DNA of 64,000 nt from Cherax quadricarinatus (Eukaryota > Arthropoda > Malacostraca > Decapoda > Parastacidae), in assembly GCF_038502225.1 (NCBI RefSeq), contig NW_027195257.1, forward strand, positions 17,501-81,500, written 5' to 3'. Position 1 is the stretch's first letter, and each line of letters begins with the position of its first letter. A program made the translations under genes and the position numbers. This document shows positions 1-15,485 of the stretch, piece after piece. Under the pieces are notes generated by a model. It worked only from the letters and a program-made list of their open reading frames with translations. It was not told the DNA's origin and searched no databases.

Positions 1-838
1 AAACATTCGATTCTTGTCCACGTTGTCAATGCCTCTTAGTATTTTATACGTTGTTATTATGTCCCCTCTATCCCTCCTATCCTCTAGTGTCATCAGGTTG
101 AGTTCCCTTAATCTCTCCTCTTAAGACATACCCCTCAGTTCCGGGACTAATCGTGTTGCAAATTTTTGCACTTTCTCCAATTTCTTGACGTGTTTGACTA
201 AGTGAGGGTTCCATACTGGCGCTGCATATTCCAGTATAGGCCTTATGTACACTGTGTACAATGTCGTGAATGACTCCTTACTCAGATGTCTAAACCCCAA
301 TCTCAGGTTTGCCAATCTCCCATATGCTGCAGCAGTTATTTGATTGATGTGTGCCTCAGGGGACATGTTCGTTATAATGCTTACCCCAAGATCATTTTCT
401 TTAACTGACGTTTGCAGCTGTTGGTTTCCTAACCTGTACTCCGTCTGCGGTCTTCTGTGTCCTTCCCCAGTCTTCATGACCTTACACTTACTGGGGTTAA
501 ACTCCAGGAGCCATTTGTCGGACCATACTTGTAGTTTGTCCAGATCCTCTTGTAATCTTAACTGATCCTCTCCCACTTGTATTCTCCTCATCAGTTTCAC
601 ATCATCAGCGAACAATGGCACTTCTGAATCTATTCCTTCCACCATGTCATTCACGTATACAAGAAACAGCACCGGGCCTAGGACTGACCCTTGTGGAACC
701 CCACTCGACACCTGCGCCCACTCCGACACTTCAGCACGTACCAACACACGTTGTTTCCTTCCTGTCAGGTATTCCCTGATCCATTGCAGTACTTTCCCCT
801 TTATTCCTGCCTGCTCCTCTAATTTTTGCACCAGTCTC
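1..838 (-). pseudogene. LINE-A copy 1, 5'-truncated reverse transcriptase
   Basis: This is the C-terminal half of a CR1/Jockey-type non-LTR retrotransposon reverse transcriptase, read on the minus strand. It keeps the SGVPQGSVLGP motif and the FADDVKLM catalytic box, then the C-terminal stretch with EYAAPVWNPHL. The frame is open from 831 to 121, where a TAA replaces the tyrosine codon seen in sister copies (motif MSYEERLRE). Recognisable coding sequence continues to the window edge. The element is cut at its 5' side exactly at a TG array. Not a host gene. Confidence 0.8.
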
Positions 839-840
<2 letters not shown>

Positions 841-897
<57 letters not shown>

Positions 898-908
898 GTG
901 TGTGTGTA
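841..908. repeat. (TG)n microsatellite, 3' tail of LINE-A copy 2
   Basis: TG dinucleotides with one interruption. The array sits directly after the terminal GTGAGTAC of the LINE-A copy read on the minus strand, so it is that element's (AC)n tail as well as the truncation point of copy 1. Confidence 0.85.
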
Positions 909-2519
<1,611 letters not shown>

Positions 2520-2639
2520 CGTGTCACAAGAATGCGTGACAGGGAATATGGAATTACCAGAGGCGACAGAGGAAGCGAGTGGTGGGGTGAGCAGGAGTCA
2601 AGAACTTAACTAAAGTGTTGAGTCACCAAGTTCCCGTGT

Positions 2640-2649
2640 GGGAAACTCC
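2640..2649 (+). promoter_or_regulatory. NF-kappaB-like site upstream of ALF1
   Basis: GGGAAACTCC fits the kappaB consensus GGGRNNYYCC exactly and lies 350 bp upstream of the ALF1 start codon. Arthropod ALF genes are known targets of Dorsal/Relish-type factors. Function here is inferred from the motif and its recurrence upstream of the other three genes. Confidence 0.45.
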
Positions 2650-2998
2650 CAGACGATGTTTGGATGCTATATTTCATAGCTTTTCCTATTTTGTACATTA
2701 CTGTCTTTATCACAATACAGTCTCCACGCTATATTAGCCAAACATAAAAAAAGTAACCATGTGAGATGACTGATAATCACCTTGAAGCTGAAAAAAAAAC
2801 AGAAATAAATTTAGGAGCGACTTGATAAAAGTTTGGAGTTGCCAGTTTGGCATCGCAGACACTGGTGTTTGAAGTCTTCTTAATCTCCGAGGATTGTGTG
2901 GTGAACATGCAGCTACCACAGACGGTACGTTGGTCCGAGCATACCAAGAACAGGGTCCTGCACTCCTGCAAGGTGTCGTCAGCTCTCAGCCCAGCGAG

Positions 2999-5968
<2,970 letters not shown>

Positions 5969-6024
5969 CACTTTCTTTATACTGTTTATCATGTCACTGG
6001 CATGTTGTTGCTTTACAAAGTTTT

Positions 6025-6030
6025 ATTAAA
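6025..6030 (+). terminator. Candidate poly(A) signal of ALF1
   Basis: ATTAAA lies 57 bp after the ALF1 stop codon. It is the only close match downstream before unrelated repeats, and is a weak variant. Confidence 0.35.
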
Positions 6031-6403
6031 TTATCTGAAAACATTTGTCTACAACTTAATTTTTCCAAACCTTCGCCGTTTAATACAAAGTTATAATTAT
6101 TATTCTCCTATTAATTGGTATTTTCGAAAGAACATTAGAAGGCTGGTGTATTCTGCTTTCTGACTTTTCTGGTTAGCACCGGCTGAGTCCTGAATTAATC
6201 CAGGATTACAGTTTGGGCCGAAAGCACAAAAAACAACTTACATTTTTTCCTCTCCTCTCCCAGTTGGTTATTGCACATATGCTAGAGAACAGAAGGACCA
6301 TTGTTGACATGATACAACGTACGAAATACAGGGAGGACAGTGAAAGTCCGAGAGCCACATCACAGGTACACGAGGCACGAGCTCACAGATGCAAGACAAA
6401 CGC
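6031..6403. other. No recognisable gene
   Basis: Downstream flank of ALF1 up to the truncated 5' end of LINE-B copy 1. Nothing identifiable was seen apart from AT-rich unique-looking sequence. Confidence 0.5.
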
Positions 6404-7845
6404 ACAGATGGAATCAATAATTGCCGAAGCAATTCGTAGCCATCTTGACAGGCACAGATTGATTAATGAATCTCAACACGGTTTTACAAAGGGGAGTTCC
6501 TGTCTTACGAATTTACTAACTTTTTTCACTAAGGTGTTTGAGGAGGTAGATCATGGTAATGAATATGATATTGTGTATATGGACTTCAGTAAGGCTTTCG
6601 ATAGAGTTCCACATCAGAGGCTGCTGAGGAAACTTAAGGCACACGGAATAGGAGGAGAAATTTTTTCCTGGGTAGAGGCATGGCTGACAAATAGACAGCA
6701 GAGAGTTTGCATAAATGGGGAGAAATCAGAATGGGGGCACGTCACAAGCGGTATTCCTCAGGGGTCAGTGTTGGGCCCGTTGTTGTTCACAATTTACATA
6801 AACGACATAGATGAGGGAATAAGTAGCGACATAAGCAAATTTGCTGATGACACCAAAATAGGCCGTCCAATTCATTCTAATGAGGACACTAGAGCACTCC
6901 AGGATGATTTGAATAGACTGATGCAATGGTCGGAGAAGTGGCAGATGCAGTTTAATATTGACAAATGCAAAGTTCTAAATGTTGGACAGGTAAATAACCA
7001 TGTCACATATAAACTAAACAACGTAGATCTTAATACTACTGATTGCGAAAAGGATTTAGGAGTTCTGGTTAGCAGTAATTTAAAACCAAGACAACAGTGC
7101 ATTAGTGTTCGCAATAAAGCTAACAGAATTCTTGGCTTCATATCTAGAAGTATAAATAATAGAAGTCCTCAGGTTGTTCTTCAACTCTAAATATCCTTGG
7201 TTAGGCCTCATTTAGACTATGCTGCTCTGTTCTGGTCACCGTATTACAGAATGAATATAAATGCTCTGGAAAACGTACAGAGGAGGATGACAAAGATGAT
7301 CCCATGTATCAGAAATCTTCCCTATGAGGATAGACTGAGGGCCCTGAATCTGCACTCTCTCGAAAGGCGTAGAATTAGGGGGGATATGATCGAGGTGTAT
7401 AAATGGAAAACAGGAATAAATAAAGGGGATGTAAATAGCGTGCTGAAAATTTCCAGCCAAGACAGGACTCGCAGCAATGGTTTCAAGTTGGAAAAATTCA
7501 GATTCAGGAAGGATATAGGAAAGCGCTGGTTTGGTAATAGAGTTGTGGATGAGTGGAACAAACTCCCGAGTACAGTTATTCAGGCTAAAACGTTGTGTAG
7601 TTTTAAAAATAGGTTAGATAAATACATGAGTGGGTGTGGGTGGGTGTGAGTTGGACCTGACTAGCTTGTGCTGCTGGGTCTGGTGCAGTGCTCCATCCTT
7701 GAGTGGAGATGATCAGACTGGGTGGGTCATTGGGCTAATCCGGAGGAGGGGGTCATTGGTCTAATCCGGGGGGGGACATGGACCTGCTCCGCATGGGTCA
7801 GTAGGCCTGCTGCAGTGTTCCTTCTTTCTTATGTTCTTATGTAAT
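6404..7845 (+). mobile_element. LINE-B copy 1 (CR1 clade), 5'-truncated
   Basis: Reverse transcriptase and 3' end of a CR1-type LINE. Motifs in order: SQHGFTKGSSCLTNLL, VYMDFSKAFDRVPHQ, SGIPQGSVLGPLLF, KFADDTKIG (catalytic aspartates), DYAALFWSPYYRMN, and RIRGDMIEVYKWKTG. A TAA at 7188-7190 breaks the frame; coding resumes at once and ends at 7647-7649. The element ends in TTCTTATG octamer repeats, the 3' tail style of CR1 elements. CR1 assignment is supported by esterase-type ORF1 remnants in sister copies at 37.4 and 58.5 kb. Confidence 0.85.
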
Positions 7846-7847
7846 TA

Positions 7848-8321
7848 TGAGCGACAGGGATGCTAGAAAAATATTTTTTTGTTTTAGTCTTAGAGTGGCC
7901 AGTAAGTCGACGACTTAGACAGCGATATGGTAAAGGCAAAATCCATACATAGCTTTAAAAACAGGTATGATAGGAGTCATGCAACCAAGAGCTGAGACTC
8001 GACACCTGAAACACACATACACACACATTAGATCAGAAACAAGGGGTCACAATTGGAAGCTGAAGACTCAGACGAGTCATAAGGATGTTAGGAAGTATTT
8101 CTTCAGTCACAGAGTCGTCAGGAAGTGGAATAGCCTAACAAGTGATGTAGTGGAGGCAGGAACCATACAAGGCTTTAAGTCGAGGTATGACAAAGCTCTG
8201 GAAGCAGAGAGAGAGAGAGAGAGAGGACCTAGTAGCGATCAGTGAAGAGGCGGGGCCAGTAGCTGTGTCTCGACCCTTGCAACCACAATTAGGTGAGTAC
8301 ACACACACACACACACACACA
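7848..8321 (+). mobile_element. Two LINE-A 3'-end fragments joined by (AC)n
   Basis: The first piece, to about 8005, is a decayed LINE-A C terminus ending in a short AC stretch. The second starts at about 8028 with the conserved TRGHNWKLKTQTSHKDVRKYFFSHRVV segment and runs through the 3' UTR to GTGAGTAC and an AC array (8299-8321). It is another case of LINE-A truncated at AC repeats. Confidence 0.7.
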
Positions 8322-8754
8322 TACACGCAGACACAGAGCAAGACTGGACCTCATATTCACCGTGAGTAGTTCAGACATTGTGGGCATCACATAACAAAGG
8401 CACCTAGGAGATAGAGATCATGTGGTCCTGAGCTTCGAATACATTGAAAAGTTAAAAGTGATGGGTGAAGCAGCACGAATAGGACTGGAAATGCCAAACT
8501 ATAAAAGAAGAGACTACATAGGCATGATGAATTTCTTGCATAAGGTACAGTGGGAAAGAGAACTGGTGGGAAAAACATTAAATGAAATGATGGAATACGT
8601 GCGCTGGAGAATGGAAAAAGAATTGAAGACAAAGGACCCAGGAAAATAAGTCAGTCAAAGAGCCAGAAGCAAATATGCATTGATAAGGAAGGAGGCCTAG
8701 CGGCAATACGAGAGTGACATATATCGAAAGTTAAATCTGACCCAAAGCTGTTGT

Positions 8755-8872
8755 CAGGGGCGGATCTACTGTGAAACTAATGAAGCTAAAGCTTCAGGTT
8801 CCTAATCCTGGAGTGACCTCACATTGATTAAAAATTTTGGGTCTACTGTATGAGACGGGGTTGCGAAGAGAC
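8755..8872. mobile_element. hAT-like MITE fragment inside LINE-A copy 3
   Basis: About 118 bp interrupt the LINE-A linker between an AAGCTGTT segment and a GTACAGCCACATC segment that are contiguous in sister copies. The insert starts near CAGGGGCGGATCTACTG, which resembles hAT terminal inverted repeats. No matching second terminus is clear, so it may be a solo end. Confidence 0.4.
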
Positions 8873-9237
8873 TCCCATAACAGTTCAAGCCACCGTCTGT
8901 CGTACAGCCACATCAGGAGGAAAACAACAGTCAAGGACCAGGGAAACAATTTGTGGAAAGAAGGAGGGAAGATCACACGAAACGACCAAGAAGTATGCGA
9001 AAAGCTCAACACGTGATTAAAGGAAGTATTTTCAGTGGAGACAGAAAGGACTCCAGCAAACCTGAATGTTGGGCTACACCAACAAGTGCTGGACATAATA
9101 CACACAACAGAGGAGGAGGTGAAGAGGCTGCTAAGTGACCTAGATACCTCAAAGGTGGTGAGACCAGAAAACATCTCTCCATGGGCCCTGAGGGAGGTAA
9201 CAGAGGCTGTGTGTGTGCCACTAGCAATCTTCAACAC

Positions 9238-9430
9238 AAATAACAAAAATGACACAATGCTGTGACTGGAACGATACACAAATAACCCGCACATAAAAGA
9301 GAGAAGCTTACGACGACGTTTCGGTCCGACTTGGACCATTGACAAAGTCACACTGTGACTTTGTCAATGGTCCAAGTCGGACCGAAACGTCGTCGTAAGC
9401 TTCTCTCTTTTATGTGCGGGTTATTTGTGT
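9238..9430. mobile_element. 193-bp insertion with perfect 77-bp hairpin and 12-bp target duplication
   Basis: The insertion is flanked by identical AATCTTCAACAC (9226-9237 and 9431-9442) and interrupts LINE-A copy 3. It starts AAATAACAAAAA. Positions 9276-9352 and 9354-9430 are perfect reverse complements separated by one base. Each arm holds GGTCCAAGTCGGACCGAAACGTC, a stem-loop followed by GAAAC-GTC as in the 3' half of a hammerhead core; the 5' core box is not canonical. Same family as 50739-50938. Confidence 0.75.
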
Positions 9431-10659
9431 AATCTTCAACACTATCGAAAAAGAGCAACTACCTGAAAAGACAGTAAGTGTAGTCCCAGTTTTTAAGAAA
9501 GGAGATGGACAGGCAGCCTTCAACTACAGACCAGTGTCATTAATATGTATAGTATGTAAAGTTATGGAAATCGTGAGGAGAAAAGCGGTGGAGCACCTAT
9601 ACACGATAATCAGCACGGTTTCGGACCTACTGGAGTTTTACGGCAAGGTGACAGAAGTAATACAGAAGAAATAGAGAGGGATGGGTAGAGTGTATTTTCT
9701 TGTACCGTAAGTAGGCTTTCTTTCTACACAGTCCCGCACAAGAGATCAGTGCAAAAGCCAGAGCAGGCAGGAATTACAGGAAAGACGCCGCAGTCAGAGA
9801 ACATCTGACAGGAAGGAAACAATGATTGATGGTGCGTGGTGAGGTGTCAGAATGGGCGTCTGTGACGAGCGGGCTTCCACAAGGGTCAGTCCTGGGGTCT
9901 GTGCTGCTTCTGGTATTTGTGAATGACATGGCGGAAGGGATAGATTCATGGGTGTTCCTTTCGCAGACGATATGAGGCTAATGCTGAGAATTCAAATGGA
10001 AGAGGATCAGGTAGGACTGCAAAGGGATCCAGACAGGCTGGAAACCTGGTCCGACAACTGGCTCCTGGAGTTTAGCCCCACCAAATGCAAAGTCTTGAAG
10101 ACTGGAGAAGGTCAAAGAATACCACAGATAAATTACAAGCTAAGACGCCAAAGACTGCAAATCTCACTCAGGGAAAATGATCTTGGGGTGAGTATAATAT
10201 CGAGCTCATTTGAGGCGCACATCAACCGAATAGCTGCTGCAGCATATGGATATCTGGCAAACCCAAGAATAACGTTTCGACACCCGAGTAAGCAGTCATT
10301 CAAGGCACTGTACACCATGTACATCAAGCATGTCATGAAATTAGAGAAAGTGCAAAGGTTTTCAACAAGACTAGTCCCGGAGCATTAAGGGGCATGCCCT
10401 AAGAGGAAAGGTTAAAGGAAATCAATTTGACGACACTGAAGGACAGGAGGGATAGGGAGGACATGATAACGACTTATAAAATATTGAGAGGAATTGAAAG
10501 GGTGGATAGAGATGGGACACAGCAACAACTGGTCACAGCTGGAAGTTAAAAACTCAGAATAGTCGCAGGGATGTTAGGAAGTATTTCATCGGTAATAGAG
10601 TTTTCAGGGTGATATACTGGAGGCATGATCCATATATAGCTTTAAGAAGAAGTTCGATA

Positions 10660-10925
10660 AAGTTTTACTTATTCGTGCAGAATAAGTAAGACTTGCGATT
10701 CTGACTTAAATAACAACGCACTTCTTGCCGAATAGGGCAAGCGAAAATTTGTGTATGCAATAATGTCGCAAAAATCGTTCTGAACTTAGCGATAAAAAAT
10801 TTATTTCATTGTGTTTATTATTAAATTATTGTAAACTTATATAAAATATATTTAGTTGGATTAGGGTAAATTAAAGTGTTCTTGTTATAATAAAGTTATG
10901 TATGTTTTCTAAGGTTATTTTGGTG
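10660..10925 (+). mobile_element. Partial copy of the GTGCCGAATA TIR element
   Basis: About 250 bp match the left two-thirds of the complete element at 61782-62172, including ACTTGCGAT, GAAAATTTGTGTATGCA and TATATTTAGTTGGATTAGG segments. The right end is missing. Confidence 0.6.
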
Positions 10926-10984
10926 TGGTGATGTAGCCGCTAGTACTCGCCGGGCACTTGCTAAGAGTAACATAAATGTTTCCT

Positions 10985-11345
10985 CCATAAACACATCATC
11001 TGTCATAGACCTGACTACGAAACGCAGCCCCACACATCTAACTTCCACAGCAGCGTCTACACCATCCCCTGCAGATTCTGTTCCAAGAAATATGTAGGCG
11101 AAACATGTAGAGATCTTTCGGTCAGCCTGAACAAGCATCGAAATGCCAGTAACAGAGACGACTTAAGGTACGCATGTGTCCTCCACAGAGACTCCACGGG
11201 GCATTTGATGAACTGAGATGAGGCACAACTCGTTCTCACCGAACAAGACCTTAGACGCCGACGGTGCCTAGAAGCCTCGCTAATCGCCGTCACCGACACA
11301 ATAGAACGTAGCACTGGAAACTACAAAATTTCTAAAACATTAACA
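10985..11345 (+). pseudogene. Penelope-like element, GIY-YIG endonuclease remnant
   Basis: The frame covering 11046 onward reads HSSVYTIPCRFCSKKYVGET, then RDLSVSLNKHRNA. This matches the GIY-YIG endonuclease of Penelope-like retroelements (YTIPC, CxxC, YVGET, then an Arg and a conserved His). A TGA interrupts it in HLMN*DEAQLVL, after which the conserved RRRRCLEASLI and GNYKISK pieces continue. The RT domain is not found upstream, so this is a 5'-truncated dead copy. Confidence 0.7.
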
Positions 11346-11835
11346 TACATGATACTCAAGAAGACAAAGCAGCACCAACCCAACAACACAGGAGTCACAT
11401 GATCTCATCGTCTACCCGTTCTCATCCCAACTTGGCATTCTTCAGGTCACCATGGTCAATCACACCTCATTCTCCGCCTAAATATAATATCTTTCTACCT
11501 CTGTATGTTAGAAGTGATCAAGGTCCCAGGACAGAAACGTTTTCTAATAAATATGTCCGAGTGTTTGCTTACGTGTTTTTTCTAAACCAAGCTTAGTAAC
11601 TCCTTTACTGGAGCAAAAACATAAAAAAAAACAATAAAATACTTCATATAATATAGTAGTTTCCATATTATTAATTTACAGATCTTTAAATATATCAGTA
11701 GACAGGATTCAGCATTTGCTGAATTCACGTCTTCTCACTCTGTTTTATTATCTGAAGAAGAATGACGGCAAAACGAAACATTAAGTTATTCTCTTACTAG
11801 CAGAATATAATTGTTTTTGTATTATTAACCTAGAG
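11346..11835. other. Penelope-like 3' flank and unassigned AT-rich sequence
   Basis: Contains an AGGTCCCAGGACAGAAACG motif near 11520, like the stem-loop plus GAAACG of Penelope ends, and another loosely similar segment near 11750. No coding feature is recognised. Confidence 0.4.
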
Positions 11836-12080
11836 TCTTTGTAGCCCAGAGTAACCCAAGAAAGTCAAGCTGTGTGGCTTATTTCAATCGGGATCCATTG
11901 ATCCTCTTCCCCAAGATGCGACCCATGACGATAGGCTAACACCAGGGAACCTACTGACCAGTAGGAGAGGGGGGGGCAACAGGTGCAAAGAAAATACCCA
12001 GTTCTTCCACTCGTCTCGAATTCAAACCCGAGTCGTTCTTATTTGTGAGCTGAAGCCGTTTCGGCCACTTTCCCAGGACA
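11836..12080 (-). mobile_element. tRNA-derived SINE (SINE1), diverged copy
   Basis: On the minus strand it shares the SINE1 body seen at 30934: a B-box-like GGTTTGAATTC, a CCTGGTGTTAG segment, GGGTCGCATC, and CTTTCTTGGGTTA near the 3' end. The A box region is decayed. Confidence 0.6.
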
Positions 12081-12149
12081 GGGTTGTCCGGCGGTATTTC
12101 CTGGGTTTGTTGTCACTCTCGCGGAAACATGGAAAGTTACTGCTCACCT

Positions 12150-12159
12150 GGGGATTTCC
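12150..12159 (+). promoter_or_regulatory. NF-kappaB-like site upstream of ALF2
   Basis: GGGGATTTCC is an exact kappaB consensus match 362 bp upstream of the ALF2 ATG. It supports immune-inducible control by inference only. Confidence 0.5.
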
Positions 12160-12397
12160 TCAGCATGTTCACCTGCAACGTTGCAAGGTGTCTGTATAAA
12201 CACATATAACTGCAGTTTCAATAAAGGTTTTTTTTTTTTATAATAAAACTGGGATTACAGCTTCTTGGGGAAATGGTATGAGTTTATTGATCTGCAATCG
12301 AGAAAATATTGATTTAATAGAAGTAAATTATGGGGTATAGCTTGTGATGAGTGTGTTGTGTTGGCATCTCCCAGGCTGGTGAGCGAGACGCTCATAA

Positions 12398-12403
12398 TAT
12401 AAC
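12398..12403 (+). promoter_or_regulatory. Possible TATA box of ALF2
   Basis: TATAAC lies 118 bp before the start codon, followed by a CA-rich stretch. It is weaker than the TATA-like boxes of ALF3 and ALF4. Confidence 0.3.
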
Positions 12404-12520
12404 TGGCCACCCTAACACCACCATCACACCACACCACACAAGTGCTTCACAGAGCTTACACTCTACCAAGGTGCTCCAAGACTCACACTTGAGTCTTGAA
12501 GACAAAACTTGGAAGTGAAG

Positions 12521-13655
12521 ATGCGGTCGTCTGTGTTAGTGAGCGTGGTGACAGTGTCGCTGCTGGTGGCACCTCTAGTGCCACAGAGCAACGCACAGAT
12601 TACAGAGGCTCTGGTAACAGCCTTCGCTGGGAAAGTTGCTGGGTGAGCAAATAAAGCAGTAAAATATTACACTAAAGTAAAATATTATACTAAATAATTT
12701 GTATAACGTAATTAGTTACAGAATGTCCAAATTTCATCCCTCTGAATACTTAATGCTAATGAAATATCAATAAATACTGAAACTGGATTAAAACCTACTT
12801 TGGACTATGGAAAAGGAAATTAAAAACTAAGAAATATATGAATGTTTCGGGCTCACGATGAGACCCTCTTTAGTATAAGATTAAGGCCGAGAAAATCAAA
12901 TAACTTTAACCCAAAAAATTATTTTACGAAGTGTGCTTTAATTCCAATAAGCTAATGTTCCCTATTAATTGTAATGTTATGGCGCAGACTGTGGGACAAT
13001 GGCCAGCTGGAGCTACTGGGTAACTACTGTAACTACAACGTCAGGCCTACCATCAAGAAGTTTCAGCTATACTTCAATGGAAGCATGTATTGCCCTGGCT
13101 GGACCACCATCAGAGGAGAAGGTAAACACACTAATTTATTCCTTACAGGAGCTCAGGGAAAGTTGATAGTACCTTGAGTAAGTTAGGTGTAAGATCCACA
13201 ACCTTCACAACCATAGCTCAGTGTTTACTACCTGAAGCTGTTACTGCTTGCCACAACAAATATTTTCCATCGAGGTAATAACTGTTCGAGTGGACTAAAG
13301 TATCATTTAATTAGTTACTGCTTAGAGACATTATGCTTCAGGAGAAGACAAACAGCATCACAACAAGCAGCTTTTTCAGGGTGGTACTGAGTAAACTTTA
13401 CATTCGATAATATTAAATATTATCATTTATATAATTAATAATTAAATAATTTCGACGAAAATGTGAGTAAACAAATGATTACAATGTAAGATAATGTGAT
13501 CACTGTGGAGTAATCATGCCACACTGGGCACTGTGGGGGATCATTTAATCATTTTATGTAACAAATTATCATTTATTTATGATTAAAAAAAATAAAATTA
13601 ATCGAATCTTAAGAAAAGCTATGCACAATTTGTTGAAAATGATAATAATAATAAC

Positions 13656-13704
<49 letters not shown>

Positions 13705-14416
13705 TATTATTATTATTATTATTATTATTATTTTTATTACTTCCATTATTATTATCATCATCATCTTCGGAATGCGCTGAAGAATGGGAACTAAGAGGAA
13801 AAAAACAAAAGCAAAAAAATAAGAAGGTTGTACTCCAAGAAAACGGAAAACAGATCCAATTCCTTGGAAATCTTTCAGTAGTTCTGGAACTGGCAGCTGT
13901 GCTGTATGACCCTTGTAGGTTTAGCGCTTCCTCATATTATAATAATAATTGGATCGGCTATTAGCAGAGTTCTCATTAGTTTTGCAGAAATCGTCCTCAT
14001 GATACATCTTTATTTACAGAGTTAATGGCATATTGTCACTATAGTCGTGGAAAATGTTATGGAGATGTCAACAAACTGTGGAAAACGACACTTGTATACA
14101 CTTCAGGACACTAATTAAACGAAGCGCTTCTTCATCAGTCACGGACTGATGAAGTCACTCGTGGCTATACGTTTCATTTCAATAATGTCTATTATGGAAC
14201 ATTAAAGGGTTAATAAATTTCCTGAAGTGTACGAAGGTGTTCTTTTCCACACTGCTATTAGAGTGTTTCATTGTATATAAATCCATGTTTTATATTACAG
14301 CATCAACGCGGAGCAGGTCTGGTGTGGTCGGGGAGACTACCAAGGACTTCATCAGGAAGGCTATGGCAGCCGGTCTCATCACTCAGCAACAAGCAACAGA
14401 TTTTTTGAAAACTTAA
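12521..14416 (+). CDS. ALF: Anti-lipopolysaccharide factor 2 (ALF2), three exons, 123 residues
   Basis: Secreted LPS-binding antimicrobial peptide precursor. Exons are 12521-12642, 12988-13121 and 14301-14416; introns are phase 2 and phase 1. The signal peptide, with [11 protein letters not shown], probably ends before Gln26, leaving 98 residues. Cys55 and Cys76 delimit the loop CNYNVRPTIKKFQLYFNG/SMYC, whose charges are one Arg and two Lys (about +3). The residue before the second Cys is Tyr, where the other three copies have Trp. Exon 3 reads ASTRSRSGVVGETTKDF and ends QATDFLKT, where ALF3 and ALF4 end in QQWLNS. Intron 1 is short (345 bp); intron 2 holds an AAT array. It shares its signal peptide type with ALF3 and ALF4 rather than ALF1. 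Confidence 0.93.
13646..13765. repeat. (AAT)n/(ATT)n microsatellite in ALF2 intron 2
   Basis: AAT units flip to ATT units near 13704, as in ALF1 intron 2 at 4786. About 150 bp further on (13905-13950) is a GTAGGTTTAGCGCTTC motif followed by AATAAT, which resembles a retroelement 3' end also seen at 24805-24840. Confidence 0.8.
14103..14185 (+). repeat. Degenerate hammerhead-like repeat in ALF2 intron 2
   Basis: CTGATGA (14145-14151) is followed by a short stem-loop (AGTCAC-TC-GTGGCT) and then ATACGTTTC where GAAAC is expected. The catalytic GAAA is lost. TTCATCAGTC and GACTGATGAA also form a small inverted repeat here. Confidence 0.4.
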
Positions 14417-14747
14417 GTCATTTCTCTTTCTTAGAACCCATAAATAACCCGTATTTTGGGGACAACGAGCAGCTGTATTTCATAGTTCCCCCGAGTTATC
14501 TGGAAAAATAATACGTTTTCGTGGTTCAAAGAATAGTTTAATTTCTTATATCTGATTAAGATTCTTCAACTGATAATTAAATTTTTGTTCAGATTCCCAA
14601 ATATTTGTCACAGACAACTAAGGAACCACGTGATCGTGATTCTCTTACCATTCTGCTTATTTACTTCTGTGATCACATGCTCAAGATATTTTTTATATTT
14701 GGTAGTCATTCCAAATGAATGCCTTATATAATGTTTTCGTGATATGT

Positions 14748-14753
14748 AATAAA
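14748..14753 (+). terminator. Candidate poly(A) signal of ALF2
   Basis: AATAAA about 330 bp after the ALF2 stop. The ALF3 signal lies at almost the same distance from its stop. Confidence 0.5.
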
Positions 14754-14919
14754 CAAATTTAATACATTCATATAACATTTGTTTTATTCCTCCAAATGTA
14801 ACGTCGCTGCTGCAAATACGAGCAACTTGACGAAACAAGATCATTAATTTGTATAAATGGATTAGAAAACCTACAAGTTGATAATGGAGACACCTGGACG
14901 ACATTTGGGAACCTTTATT

Positions 14920-14956
14920 CTCGAAACGTTTCCCCAACCAGTGGGCTCTTCAGTCT
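14920..14956 (-). ncRNA. Hammerhead ribozyme-like motif of a Penelope-like end
   Basis: Read on the minus strand: CTGAAGA (CTGANGA box), a stem-loop GCCCACTGGTTGGG, then GAAAC followed by GTT. These are the conserved parts of a hammerhead core with a minimal stem III, as described for Penelope-like retroelements. Flanking text (AACCTACAAGTTGA and GGGAACCTTTATTC on the plus strand) matches the copy at 51.7 kb. Cleavage activity is untested. Confidence 0.5.
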
Positions 14957-15485
14957 TCTTACTCCTAAACCAGTATTATTTCATAGTGACTATCTGTCCA
15001 TTTAACTTTGTTTACCATTACTTATATATTTTTTCCTTTATTTTAGCTTTATATAACTACCTTAGTTCATATATTCACAATTGTTAAAATAATCAAGGTG
15101 GTATTCTCAGGTGCTAAAGTGTAATAAGTTCACTATTTTGCCATTGTATTCCAAAGCTCATTTATTTGATTACCACTTTATTGTTCACCACAACTTATAT
15201 TAGTCCCTTTTATATTATAATTTTATATTATAATTAAACTTTAAAGAATTACCTTTAAAGTACTACCTACTATCATATTCTCAAGCTCCATTATTTGATC
15301 ATCACTTTATTTGTTCACCACAAATTATTTTAGTCCCTTTTATATTGTCTCCTTTATTTTAGCTTTAAAAAACTACCTTAGCTCATTATTTTTACATTTG
15401 TTAAATAATTCAGGTGCTATTTTTTAGCTTTAGAATATTTACTTTGTTTCATACTTAATTCAAACTATAGATTCACTAAAATCTT
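14957..15485 (+). other. LINE-C 5' UTR with imperfect direct repeats
   Basis: AT-rich leader before the LINE-C endonuclease frame. Segments such as ACTACCTTAG-TCAT, TTCACCACAA and TTAGTCCCTTTTATATT occur twice about 150-310 bp apart, suggesting a duplicated leader unit. No host gene seen. Confidence 0.5.

Larger units (their letters stand above)
8336..10650 (+). pseudogene. LINE-A copy 3, decayed endonuclease-RT remnant
   Basis: It begins in the endonuclease C terminus and linker (motifs PNYKRRDYIGMMNFL and QWERELVGK) and continues through RT pieces: NYRPVSLICIVCKVME, LPQGSVLG-like sequence and FADDMRLM near 9960. It ends with remnants of the C-terminal domain. Several stops, frameshifts and a deletion make it inactive. 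It has been hit by two insertions (near 8755-8872 and at 9238-9430). Confidence 0.75.

Noticed and set aside
14608..14937. 109-residue minus-strand frame
   Set aside because: Overlaps the ALF2 3' flank and a Penelope-type repeat; no recognisable domain or codon signal.
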